Under the pieces are notes generated by a model, which saw only the letters and a list, made by a program, of their open reading frames with translations, was not told the origin of the DNA and searched no databases. The position numbers and the translations under genes are program-made. Positions 50,399 through 59,328 of a stretch of 64,000 nucleotides of DNA are shown in pieces. Position 1 is the first letter of the stretch. Every line of letters starts with the position of its first letter. Origin of the DNA: Micromonospora cathayae (GTDB lineage: Bacteria; Actinomycetota; Actinomycetes; Mycobacteriales; Micromonosporaceae); the NCBI RefSeq assembly GCF_028993575.1, contig NZ_CP118615.1:3844001-3908000 (forward strand), in the 5' to 3' direction.

Positions 50399-51246
50399 CC
50401 GTGTCGGGGCCGTTCACCCCGCGTACCCCCAGGGTCGCCGCCGCCCGGCGGCTGCACCGCCGCCGCGACCGCGACAGCACCGGACGTTTCCTCGCCGAAG
50501 GGCCGCAGGCCGTCCGCGAGGCGCTGACCCGTCCCGGCCTGGTGGTCGAACTCTTCGGCACCCCCGCCGCCCTGGACCGGTACCGTGACCTCGCCGCCCG
50601 CGCCGCCACGGCCGACGTACCGGTCTCCGAGGTCACCGACGAGGCGCTCGCCGCGCTCACCGAGACCGTCGCCCCGCAGGGCCTGGTCGCCGTCTGCCGG
50701 CACCTCGACGTCCCGCTGGACCGGGCGCTGACCGCCGGGCACCGGCTGGTCGCGGTGCTCGCCGGGATCCGCGACCCGGGCAACGCCGGCACCGTGCTGC
50801 GCACCGCCGACGCCGCCGGGGCCGGTGCGGTGGTCTTCGCCGGGGACGCCGTCGACCCGTACAACGGCAAGTGCGTGCGGGCCTCCGCCGGCAGCCTGTT
50901 CCACGTCGACGTGGTCCGCGCCGCCGACCCGGTCGCGGTGGTCGCCGCGCTGCGCGCCGCCGGGCTCACCGTGCTCGCCACCACCGGGTACGGCGACAGC
51001 GACCTCGACGACCTGGCCGACGCCGGCCGGCTGGCCACCCCCACCGCCTGGCTGTTCGGCTCCGAGGCGCACGGCCTGCCGGACGAGCTGACCGCCGCCG
51101 CCGACGCCCGGGTCCGGGTGCCGCTGCACGGGCGCGCGGAGAGCCTCAACCTGGCTGCGGCGGCGGCCGTCTGCCTGTACGCTTCGGCCAGAGCACAGCG
51201 GTCCCGCCCGACGGGACCCCCCACGAAGGAGAGCGTCCGCCCGTGA
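50365..51246 (+). CDS. SpoU/TrmH-family rRNA 2'-O-methyltransferase (TsnR-like)
   Basis: The 293-residue protein has an N-terminal substrate domain (RRLHRRRDRDSTGRFLAEGPQAV) and a SPOUT knot domain with motif 1 LAGIRDPGNAGTVLRTADAAG, motif 2 LFGSEAHGLPDE and motif 3 VPLHGRAESLNLAAAAAV. It is a 23S rRNA ribose methyltransferase relative. The ATG at 50365 has GAGG upstream but is in the loop of a strong hairpin. GTG at 50401 would give a protein closer to its relatives. A similar gene often sits between rplT and pheS in actinobacteria. Confidence 0.9.
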   Translation: MHSPPRGRRLDAVSGPFTPRTPRVAAARRLHRRRDRDSTGRFLAEGPQAVREALTRPGLVVELFGTPAALDRYRDLAARAATADVPVSEVTDEALAALTETVAPQGLVAVCRHLDVPLDRALTAGHRLVAVLAGIRDPGNAGTVLRTADAAGAGAVVFAGDAVDPYNGKCVRASAGSLFHVDVVRAADPVAVVAALRAAGLTVLATTGYGDSDLDDLADAGRLATPTAWLFGSEAHGLPDELTAAADARVRVPLHGRAESLNLAAAAAVCLYASARAQRSRPTGPPTKESVRP

Positions 51247-51302
51247 ACGCGCCCAGGCGTTCGTTTAGCCAGCCCGCCGGTGTCGGCGGGCGGCGGGCCT
51301 GA
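51243..51302 (+). CDS. Possible 19-residue leader peptide before pheS
   Basis: A small frame begins at GTG in the GTGA overlap with the methyltransferase stop and reads MNAPRRSFSQPAGVGGRRA. Its one Phe codon is TTT, rare in this genome. The hairpin at 51272-51291 overlaps the second half. A role as a phenylalanine-sensing leader of pheST, like E. coli pheM, is a guess. Confidence 0.3.
   Translation: MNAPRRSFSQPAGVGGRRA
51272..51291 (+). terminator. Hairpin between the methyltransferase gene and pheS
   Basis: GCCCGCCG (51272-51279) and CGGCGGGC (51284-51291) form an 8-bp stem with a GTGT loop. There is no T tract. It may end the upstream operon or act as an attenuator for pheST. Confidence 0.5.
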
Positions 51303-52508
<1,206 letters not shown>

Positions 52509-52568
52509 CAAGCGTTCGGGGCGTGACGGAAGTGCGGGAACGAGACACGGAGACGGTGGGCTAAGGCA

Positions 52569-55145
52569 ATGCGAGTTTCAGTCAGCTGGCTGCGGGAGTA
52601 CGTCGACCTGCCCGCCGACCTCGACCCGACCGGGCTGGAGCAGGCCCTGGTCGACCTCGGCATCGAGGTCGAGTCGGTGGTGGACCTGCGGGCCACGGTC
52701 ACCGGGTCGCTGGTGGTCGGTGAGGTCCGCGAGATCGAGGAACTCACCGGCTTCAAGAAGCCGATCCGGTTCTGCCGGGTCGACGTGGGCGACGCCAACG
52801 GCACCGGAGAGTTGCAGGAGATCGTCTGCGGGGCGCGCAACTTCGCCCCCGGCGACCGGGTGGTGGTGATCCTCCCCGGCGGGGTGCTGCCCGGGAACTT
52901 CGCCATCGGCGCGCGCAAGACGTACGGGCGCAACTCCCACGGCATGATCTGCTCGGCGAAGGAACTGGGCCTCGGCGACGACCACTCCGGCATCATCGTG
53001 CTGCCCGGGGACGTCGCGGCCAAGCCCGGTGACGACGCCCGACCGGTGGTCGGCCTCGACGACGTGGTGCTCGACCTGGAGATCACCCCGGACCGGGGCT
53101 ACCAGATGTCCGTCCGGGGTATCGCCCGGGAGCTGTCGCACGCCCTGGCCGTACCGTTCCGCGACCCGGCCCTGCTGCCCGCGCCCGGCGGCACCGCGCA
53201 GCCGGCGTACCCGGTGGAGATCCGCGACACGGTGGGCTGCGACCGGTTCGCCGCCCGGCTGGTCCGCGACGTCGACCCGACCGCGCCCACCCCGCAGTGG
53301 ATGGCCCGGCGGCTCACCGTGGCCGGCATCCGCACCATCTCGCTGCCGGTCGACATCACCAACTACGTGATGCTCGAACTCGGCCAGCCGATGCACGCCT
53401 TCGACGCCGACCGGCTCACCGGCGGGCTGGTGGTGCGCCGGGCCCGGTCGGGGGAGAAGCTCACCACCCTGGACGGGGTGACCCGGACGCTGGTCGACGA
53501 GGACATGGTCATCTGCGACGCCGGGCTGCCCGACCCCGTCGACGAGGGCGCCGGCGTGCCGGTCTCCCTGGCGGCGGTGATGGGCGGCGAGACCAGCGAG
53601 GTCGTCGCCGGCACCAGCACCGTGCTGTTCGAGGCAGCCCACTGGGACCCGGTGATGGTCGGGCGGACCGCCCGCCGGCACAAGCTGTTCAGCGAGGCGG
53701 CGAAACGCTGGGAACGCGGCGTCGACCCGGCGCTGCCGCTGGTCGCCATCGAACGGGCCGTCACCCTGCTCACCACGCACGGCGGCGGCACCGCCGACCC
53801 GGCGATCCTCGACCTCGACCACGTCCGGCCGCGTACCCCGGTGACCCTGCCGGCGGACCTGCCGACCCGGCGGGTCGGCGTCGACTACCCGCCGGCCCGG
53901 GTGGTCGCCCTGCTGGAGCAGATCGGCTGCACCGTCAGCCAGGGTGCCGACCGGCTCGCCGAGGACCCGGGCACGGTCGGCGTGCCGGCCGGGGACCGCG
54001 CCGTGCTGACCGTGGTCCCGCCCACCTGGCGGCCCGACCTGACCGACCCGGCGGACCTGGTCGAGGAGGTGGTCCGCCTCGACGGGTACGACCGGGTGCC
54101 GTCGGTGCTGCCGACCGCGCCCCCCGGCCGTGGTCTCACCCCGGCCCAGCGGCGGCACCGGGCGGTCGCCCGGGCGCTCGCCGAGCAGGGGTACGTCGAG
54201 GTGCTCGCCCACCCGTTCGTCGCCCCCGGCCTGCCCGACCTGCTGGGGCTGCCGGCCGACGACCCGCGCCGGGCGGCGGTGCGGCTGGCCAACCCGCTGT
54301 CCGAGGAGGAGCCGCTGCTGCGGACCACGCTGCTCGGCCCGCTGCTCGGCATCCTCAAGCGCAACATCGGCCGGGGCCAGCGGGACCTCGCCCTGTTCGA
54401 GACCGGCCTGGTCTTCCACCCCCGCCCGGACGCCGGGCCGCCGCCGGCCATGTCGGTGGCGCACCGGCCGTCCGACACCGAGTTCGCCGCCGCCGACGCG
54501 GTGCTGCCCCGGCAGCCCCGGCACGTGGCGGTGGTCCTCGCCGGTGACGTCGAACCGGCCGGCTGGTGGGGGGCCGGACGGCCGGCGGGTTGGGCGGACG
54601 CGGTGGAGGCCGGCCGGACGGTGCTCGCCGCCGCCGGCATCACCGCCGACCGGGTCACCGTCCGGGCCGCCGAGCACGCCCCGTGGCACCCCGGACGCTG
54701 CGCGCAGCTCCTGGTCGACGACACCGTCGTCGGGTACGCCGGGGAACTGCACCCGTCGGTGCTGGCCGGGCTGGAACTGCCGAAGCGGAGCGCGGCCCTG
54801 GAACTCGACCTGGACGCGGTACCGGCGGCCGGGGTGGTGCCCGCCCCGGCGATCTCCGGGTTCCCGCCCGCGCTGATCGACGTGGCGCTGGTCGTCGACG
54901 AGTCGGTGCCCGCCGACGAGGTGCGCCGTGCCCTCGTCGAGGGGGCCGGTGAGCTGCTCGAATCGGTGCGCCTGTTCGACGTGTACGCCTCGGCGCAGCT
55001 CGGCGCGGGCCGCCGGTCGCTGGCGTACAAGCTCACCTTCCGGGCCCCGGACCGTACGCTGACCGTCGAGGAGGCGGTGGCTGCCCGGGACGCGGCGGTG
55101 GCCCGCGCGGCGGAACGGTTCGGCGCCACCCTGCGCGGCGCCTGA
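52569..55145 (+). CDS. pheT: Phenylalanyl-tRNA synthetase beta subunit
   Basis: PheT recognises tRNA-Phe and edits misacylated Tyr-tRNA. The 858-residue protein has RVSVSWLREYVDLP at the start, a tRNA-binding domain (EIVCGARNFAPGD), the B3/B4 editing domain, the B5 domain and a C-terminal anticodon-binding domain ending in SLAYKLTFRAPDRTLTVEE. It follows pheS after 60 bases and ends at a strong terminator. Confidence 0.97.
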   Translation: MRVSVSWLREYVDLPADLDPTGLEQALVDLGIEVESVVDLRATVTGSLVVGEVREIEELTGFKKPIRFCRVDVGDANGTGELQEIVCGARNFAPGDRVVVILPGGVLPGNFAIGARKTYGRNSHGMICSAKELGLGDDHSGIIVLPGDVAAKPGDDARPVVGLDDVVLDLEITPDRGYQMSVRGIARELSHALAVPFRDPALLPAPGGTAQPAYPVEIRDTVGCDRFAARLVRDVDPTAPTPQWMARRLTVAGIRTISLPVDITNYVMLELGQPMHAFDADRLTGGLVVRRARSGEKLTTLDGVTRTLVDEDMVICDAGLPDPVDEGAGVPVSLAAVMGGETSEVVAGTSTVLFEAAHWDPVMVGRTARRHKLFSEAAKRWERGVDPALPLVAIERAVTLLTTHGGGTADPAILDLDHVRPRTPVTLPADLPTRRVGVDYPPARVVALLEQIGCTVSQGADRLAEDPGTVGVPAGDRAVLTVVPPTWRPDLTDPADLVEEVVRLDGYDRVPSVLPTAPPGRGLTPAQRRHRAVARALAEQGYVEVLAHPFVAPGLPDLLGLPADDPRRAAVRLANPLSEEEPLLRTTLLGPLLGILKRNIGRGQRDLALFETGLVFHPRPDAGPPPAMSVAHRPSDTEFAAADAVLPRQPRHVAVVLAGDVEPAGWWGAGRPAGWADAVEAGRTVLAAAGITADRVTVRAAEHAPWHPGRCAQLLVDDTVVGYAGELHPSVLAGLELPKRSAALELDLDAVPAAGVVPAPAISGFPPALIDVALVVDESVPADEVRRALVEGAGELLESVRLFDVYASAQLGAGRRSLAYKLTFRAPDRTLTVEEAVAARDAAVARAAERFGATLRGA

Positions 55146-55150
55146 CCTGT

Positions 55151-55185
55151 CCGGAAGGCCCCCCGGCACCCGGGGGGCCTTCCGG
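55151..55185. terminator. Bidirectional terminator between pheT and the Crp-like gene
   Basis: CCGGAAGGCCCCCCGG (55151-55166) pairs fully with 55170-55185 around a three-base loop. It lies between convergent genes. Confidence 0.92.
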
Positions 55186-55193
55186 CGGCCCGC

Positions 55194-55901
55194 TCACTCC
55201 CCGTCGGTGTCCAGCAGGCCCTCGGCGCGCAGGCCGGGCAGGTCGCGGACGGTGATCCGGCGGTAGTCGGTGTCCAGCAGACCCGCCCGGCGTAGCTCCC
55301 GCAGCGCCTTCTGGATCGACGCCTCCGAGGCGCCGCAGATGGTGGCCAGCTCCGGCTGGGTGAGCTGGACGTCGATCACCACGCCGTCGCGGCGCTGCTG
55401 GCCGTGGGTACGGCACATCTCCGCGACGACCCGGGCCACCCGCTGCCGGACCAGGTAGCCGGTGAAGTCGATGCGCCGCCGGTTCGACCAGCGCAGCCGG
55501 TCGGACATCATCGCGGCCAGTTCGAGCGCGGCGTCCGGATGCTCCCGCAGGAACAGCGTGAACCGGTCCGGCTGGATCACCGTGTAGCGGGTCGGCCGGC
55601 AGGTGGTGACCGTGGCCGAGCGCGGCTTGTCGTTCAGCGCGGACATCTCGCCGACCAGGTCACCGCCGACCCGCAGGGCGAGCAGGGCGGTGCGCCCTTC
55701 GGGCAGGTTCGCGGTCACCTTGGTCAGCCCGTCCTCCAGCAGCACCAGGTGCGACTCCCGCCAGCCCTCGTGGATGACGATGTGCCCGGCGTCGACCTGG
55801 CGGCGTACCCCGAGGTCGAGCAGGGCCGTCCGGGCCGTCGGGGTGAGGCGTTGCAGGAACGTCCCGTACGGCCAGCCGGCCCCGTTCTCCTGTCGCGACA
55901 T
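55194..55901 (-). CDS. Crp/Fnr-family transcriptional regulator
   Basis: The 235-residue protein has an N-terminal cyclic-nucleotide-binding fold (HIVIHEGWRESHLVLLEDG, GDLVGEMSALNDKPRSATV, in which the GEM and RSA positions match the cAMP-binding cassette) and a C-terminal winged helix (LTQPELATICGASEASIQKAL). It runs away from the cyclase-like operon at 56240, so it may sense that product and control the operon. The start at 55901 gives a normal Crp length. The frame stays open upstream to an ATG at 56078 and would add about 59 residues with one hydrophobic segment. Confidence 0.88.
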   Translation of the reverse strand: MSRQENGAGWPYGTFLQRLTPTARTALLDLGVRRQVDAGHIVIHEGWRESHLVLLEDGLTKVTANLPEGRTALLALRVGGDLVGEMSALNDKPRSATVTTCRPTRYTVIQPDRFTLFLREHPDAALELAAMMSDRLRWSNRRRIDFTGYLVRQRVARVVAEMCRTHGQQRRDGVVIDVQLTQPELATICGASEASIQKALRELRRAGLLDTDYRRITVRDLPGLRAEGLLDTDGE

Positions 55902-56239
55902 CGGCACGTGCGTCCTCCCCAGGGGTTCCACGGTGGCGAAGCGTGATCGCGGTGGCGCGCTCCGCGCTGACCGTACAAGGTGGAGGGACTCCGTGAGGAC
56001 CCCGAGCGCGGCGGCGACAAGCAGGACCGCCGGGGAGGCGCCGGCGTCGAGAAGCATCTCGAGGAACTGGTTCGTCATGTCGCCAGCACACTCCGTTACC
56101 GGTGGCCGAAAGCCGTAACGGCAGGGACTGATGGGGGTCCGACAACCCGTACTTCTGGGGGGTCCGGCCCGCCGACAGGCGATCTCATGTCCCGGTGACC
56201 CACCACGGCGGCGGGTCCCCTGACGGAGGACGCGGGCAG
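55902..56239. promoter_or_regulatory. Divergent regulatory region of the cyclase/NLR-like island
   Basis: This 338-base gap must hold promoters for both directions. CCGTTAC (56093-56099) and GTAACGG (56115-56121) form a 7-bp inverted repeat with 15 bases between, a possible operator. Two GGGGGTCCG copies follow (about 56133 and 56156). No gene is certain in it, apart from the possible N-terminal extension of the Crp-like protein. Confidence 0.5.
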
Positions 56240-57088
56240 ATGAATCATCCCGAGCGGCGACTGTTGATCGCCGTCGACATGGAGCGGTACAGCCGGCGGG
56301 GCAACCGGCAACAGTACGAGGCGCAGCAGGCGTTCCAGCAGATGCTGCACCGGGCGGCCGCCGCGGTCGGTCTGGACCGGGTGCGCTGGACGACGCAGCA
56401 GGCCGGGGACGGGGAACTGGCGATCCTGCCGAGGGACGTGCGGGAGCCGCTGCTGATCGGCCGGTTCGTGCCGGAGCTCAACCGGATGCTGCGCGACCAC
56501 AACAGCACCCGCCTCCCGGTGGGCCGGATCAGGTTGCGGGTCTCCATCCATCAGGGACTGGTGCACCTCGACGGGGCCAACGGTTTCCCGGGCCACGCGG
56601 TCGTCGAGGTGTGCCGGCTCTGTGAGGCGAAGCCGCTGAAGCAGGCGCTGGCCCGGTTCCCGGACGCCGGGGTCGGGCTGATCGTCTCGTCCGACATCTA
56701 CCGGGACGTGGTGACGGAGTACCCGGAGGAGCTGCGTCCGGACCGGTTCCGCCGGGTCGAGGTACGCCACCCGGACAAGGAGTTCCGCGAGTGGGCGTGG
56801 ATCTGCGTGGTGGACGAGGACCTGTCCCCGCCGCCCCGCGATCCGGGCGGGGACGGCGGCGGTCCGGGGCCGGACGGGGACGGTGGTGGTCCGGGGCCGG
56901 ACGGGGACGGTGGTGGTCCGGGGCCGGACGGGGGCACCCCGGCCCGGCGGAGCCGGACCCGGCACCCGTCCGGGCCGACCGGTGGCGGGTTCCACGTCGG
57001 CGACGTCCGGGTCGACGGCACGAACGCGATGGGCCACGGCGCTACCGCCGTGGGCGGCGACGCGTACCTCGACCGGGGTCGGCCGTGA
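56240..57088 (+). CDS. Class III nucleotidyl-cyclase-like protein with C-terminal shared motif
   Basis: The first about 190 of 282 residues resemble a class III nucleotidyl cyclase. The first strand carries AVDMERYS with Asp13, the beta hairpin has QQAGDGELAI with Asp57, and HQGLV and GHAVVEVCRLCEAKPL follow. Asp13 and Asp57 are at the metal-binding positions, so it may be active. A linker of three GPGPDGDGG repeats follows. The last about 30 residues carry HVGDVRVDGTNAMGHGATAVG (251-272), nearly the same as a motif in the next gene. The substrate and activity are unproven. GGAGG lies ten bases before the ATG. The stop overlaps the next start (GTGA). Confidence 0.75.
   Translation: MNHPERRLLIAVDMERYSRRGNRQQYEAQQAFQQMLHRAAAAVGLDRVRWTTQQAGDGELAILPRDVREPLLIGRFVPELNRMLRDHNSTRLPVGRIRLRVSIHQGLVHLDGANGFPGHAVVEVCRLCEAKPLKQALARFPDAGVGLIVSSDIYRDVVTEYPEELRPDRFRRVEVRHPDKEFREWAWICVVDEDLSPPPRDPGGDGGGPGPDGDGGGPGPDGDGGGPGPDGGTPARRSRTRHPSGPTGGGFHVGDVRVDGTNAMGHGATAVGGDAYLDRGRP
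56852..56935 (+). repeat. 27-bp tandem repeat in the cyclase linker
   Basis: Three copies of a 27-base unit encode the GGGPGPDGD linker. The repeat is in frame and gives a flexible spacer between the cyclase-like domain and the C-terminal motif. Confidence 0.85.
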
Positions 57089-59328
57089 GCCCGGACACCC
57101 CGTTTCCCGACGAGGAGTGGCCGTCGGCACCGGGGCCGGTGGCCGGTGCGGTGCGGGACACCGGCGGGGTCGGTTCCGGTCCGGAGCAGGACCGGTGGTC
57201 CGGGTGGGACGACGACGCCGGGGCCGCCGCCGGCGAGGAACCGGGCGACGGCGCACCGCCGTCCGGTGGGGACGACGAGACCCTGATCGAGGACGAGGGC
57301 GAGCCGCCGGACCCCCGGACCGTTCTCACCGGCATCGGTGGTCTGCTCGGCCGGCTGGGTGGCGTCCACACCGGCGACGTCCGGGTCGACGGTGCGAACG
57401 CCATGGGACACGGGTCGTTCGCGATCGGACGGATCATCGTCGGCTCGGGTGCCACCGGCAGCGACCGGGTGTGGCGTGAGGTGCTCACCGCCGACCAGGT
57501 GCGGGACCTGGCGGACGGGTACGCGTCGACCGTCACCGACGACCATCTCGACCAGGCGATGAAGCGGCACCCCCTGGTGCGGCTGACCGGGCCGGAGGGC
57601 AGCGGCCGGTACACCACCGCCTGCCTGGCCCTCGCCCGGCGGTACGGGATGCACCGGGTCGGCGTGGTCACCACCACCGACCTGACCGGGCTGGCCGGGG
57701 CCGACACCCCGTTCACCGGCGGGTTCGGCTACGTGGTGACCGTGGACCAGGGAGCGCGGGAGGCGGACGGTCTGCTCCTCGCCGCGCTCGCCACCCGCGC
57801 GGGCAACCGGGGGTACACCCTCGTCCTGGTGGAGTCGACCGCGTCCGACCAGCGTGGCACCCTGCCGACCGTCGTACACGGCCCACCGGTGCCGGTGGAG
57901 GTGTTCGCCGCCCAGCTGCGCCGGCACCTGCGGCAGCGCTGCCTCGGCGGCTGCCCGCCCGACTGCCGGGGGGACTGCGTGCAGTCCTACCTGGACGCGG
58001 AGTGCCTCGCCCAGCCGGCCCTGCGGGCCTACCTGGACGGCACGCCGCGGCCGTGGGAGGTGGTACAGGTGGTGGCGGCGGTCGCGGCGCGGCTGCCGAC
58101 GGGTGCCGAGTTGACCCGGCTGCTGGACCGGCTGCTGCCCGGACAGGTGCGCCGACGGGCCCGGGAGATCCTGAACCCGCAGGGGCCGGGCGGCGGGGAC
58201 CACGTCCGGGCCTTCCGGCTCTCCTGCGCGGTGCTCGCCGGGCACGGCGTAGCGGCGATCCAGGACGCCGCCCACCGGCTGGTCCGGCCCGGTCCGGACG
58301 GCCCGGTGTTCACCACCGACCTGCGCGCCCCGGACCTGGACGACCTGCTCGGCACCGTTCTGGCGCAGGCGGTGCTGGTGGACCGGACCGCGTGGACCCG
58401 TCGTACCCTGAGGTTCCGTCCCGCCGAGGAGGAACTGCGGCGGACCCTGCTCGAGGTGGCCTGGGCGGAGTGGGCACCGGACCGGCTGCTGGGCTGGTTC
58501 GGCTTACTCGCCCGGTCCGACGATCCGGCGACCCGACGGGCCGCGGCGGGCGCGATCGGGTGGGCCGCCGGCCGGGACCTGGACGCGGCGTTGACGCTCG
58601 TCGACGACCTGGCCCGGGACCGGCGCGCCGGGGTGCGGCAGGCTGCCGGTATCGCGCTCGTCGCCATGGCGATGCAGCCGGCGCTGCGTAACCGGGTCCG
58701 GACCAGGATCTCCGCCTGGGCGCAGGGGCGGGCGTACCAGCGCGACACGGTGGCCCGGGCGTACGGGTTGGGGCTGGCCCGGCTCTGGCCGGACGAGGCG
58801 CTGGCCCAGGTGCGGTTGGCCGCCGAGTTCCGCTCCCAACGGTGGCACAACTCGGTGGGGCGTGCGTTGCTCGACCTGCACGAGAGCGGGCACACCGGGT
58901 TGCTGCTGCGCGAGCTGGCCGGCTGGGTGACCAGCGGAGAACCGGAGCTGGTGCGGCACGCGGCACGGACGGTACGGGTGCTCGCCGAGCGGTGGTCGCC
59001 CGCGCCACGCGCCCACTGGCCGGAACTGCTCGACCTGCTGCGCGCGGGCGTCGTCGACCTCGCCGACCTGGCGATTCTCTGGCGTACCGCGCTGAGCCTG
59101 CCGGCGACCGGGTACCGGTCGTGGCGGATCGTCGGCTACTGGATCAACCAGGCCGACGGCCGTCCGGAGGTCACCGACGCCTGCCTGCGGCTGCTCAGGG
59201 AGGTGGTGACCACCGCCCAACTCCGGCGACGCCTACGCCACCAGGTGCGGCATGTCTGGCGTCCGATCATGCCCACGAACCGGCTGCTCTCCGCTGTCGC
59301 CCTACTCGCCGTCGAGGATGTGCCATGA
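57085..59328 (+). CDS. NLR-like STAND NTPase-related protein with degenerate P-loop
   Basis: The 747-residue protein starts with an acidic disordered region (1-80). It then has the motif VHTGDVRVDGANAMGHGSFAIG (94-115) shared with the gene before it. A P-loop-like domain follows, with LTGPEGSGRYT (Gly169 to Thr177), where Arg175 and Tyr176 replace the usual Lys and Ser/Thr, so ATP hydrolysis is doubtful. LVLVESTAS may stand for a later strand. A cysteine cluster C-X3-C-X3-C-X3-C (286, 290, 294, 298) follows. The C-terminal half is all-helical and HEAT-like (DDPATRRAAAGAIGWAAGR). Such STAND-like proteins sense a trigger and pass it to an effector. The exact family is not certain. Confidence 0.65.
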   Translation: MSPDTPFPDEEWPSAPGPVAGAVRDTGGVGSGPEQDRWSGWDDDAGAAAGEEPGDGAPPSGGDDETLIEDEGEPPDPRTVLTGIGGLLGRLGGVHTGDVRVDGANAMGHGSFAIGRIIVGSGATGSDRVWREVLTADQVRDLADGYASTVTDDHLDQAMKRHPLVRLTGPEGSGRYTTACLALARRYGMHRVGVVTTTDLTGLAGADTPFTGGFGYVVTVDQGAREADGLLLAALATRAGNRGYTLVLVESTASDQRGTLPTVVHGPPVPVEVFAAQLRRHLRQRCLGGCPPDCRGDCVQSYLDAECLAQPALRAYLDGTPRPWEVVQVVAAVAARLPTGAELTRLLDRLLPGQVRRRAREILNPQGPGGGDHVRAFRLSCAVLAGHGVAAIQDAAHRLVRPGPDGPVFTTDLRAPDLDDLLGTVLAQAVLVDRTAWTRRTLRFRPAEEELRRTLLEVAWAEWAPDRLLGWFGLLARSDDPATRRAAAGAIGWAAGRDLDAALTLVDDLARDRRAGVRQAAGIALVAMAMQPALRNRVRTRISAWAQGRAYQRDTVARAYGLGLARLWPDEALAQVRLAAEFRSQRWHNSVGRALLDLHESGHTGLLLRELAGWVTSGEPELVRHAARTVRVLAERWSPAPRAHWPELLDLLRAGVVDLADLAILWRTALSLPATGYRSWRIVGYWINQADGRPEVTDACLRLLREVVTTAQLRRRLRHQVRHVWRPIMPTNRLLSAVALLAVEDVP

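Noticed and set aside
56195..56239. Upstream start for the cyclase-like gene (adds 15 residues)
   Set aside because: The ATG at 56240 has GGAGG at a suitable distance, and the extra residues are low complexity.
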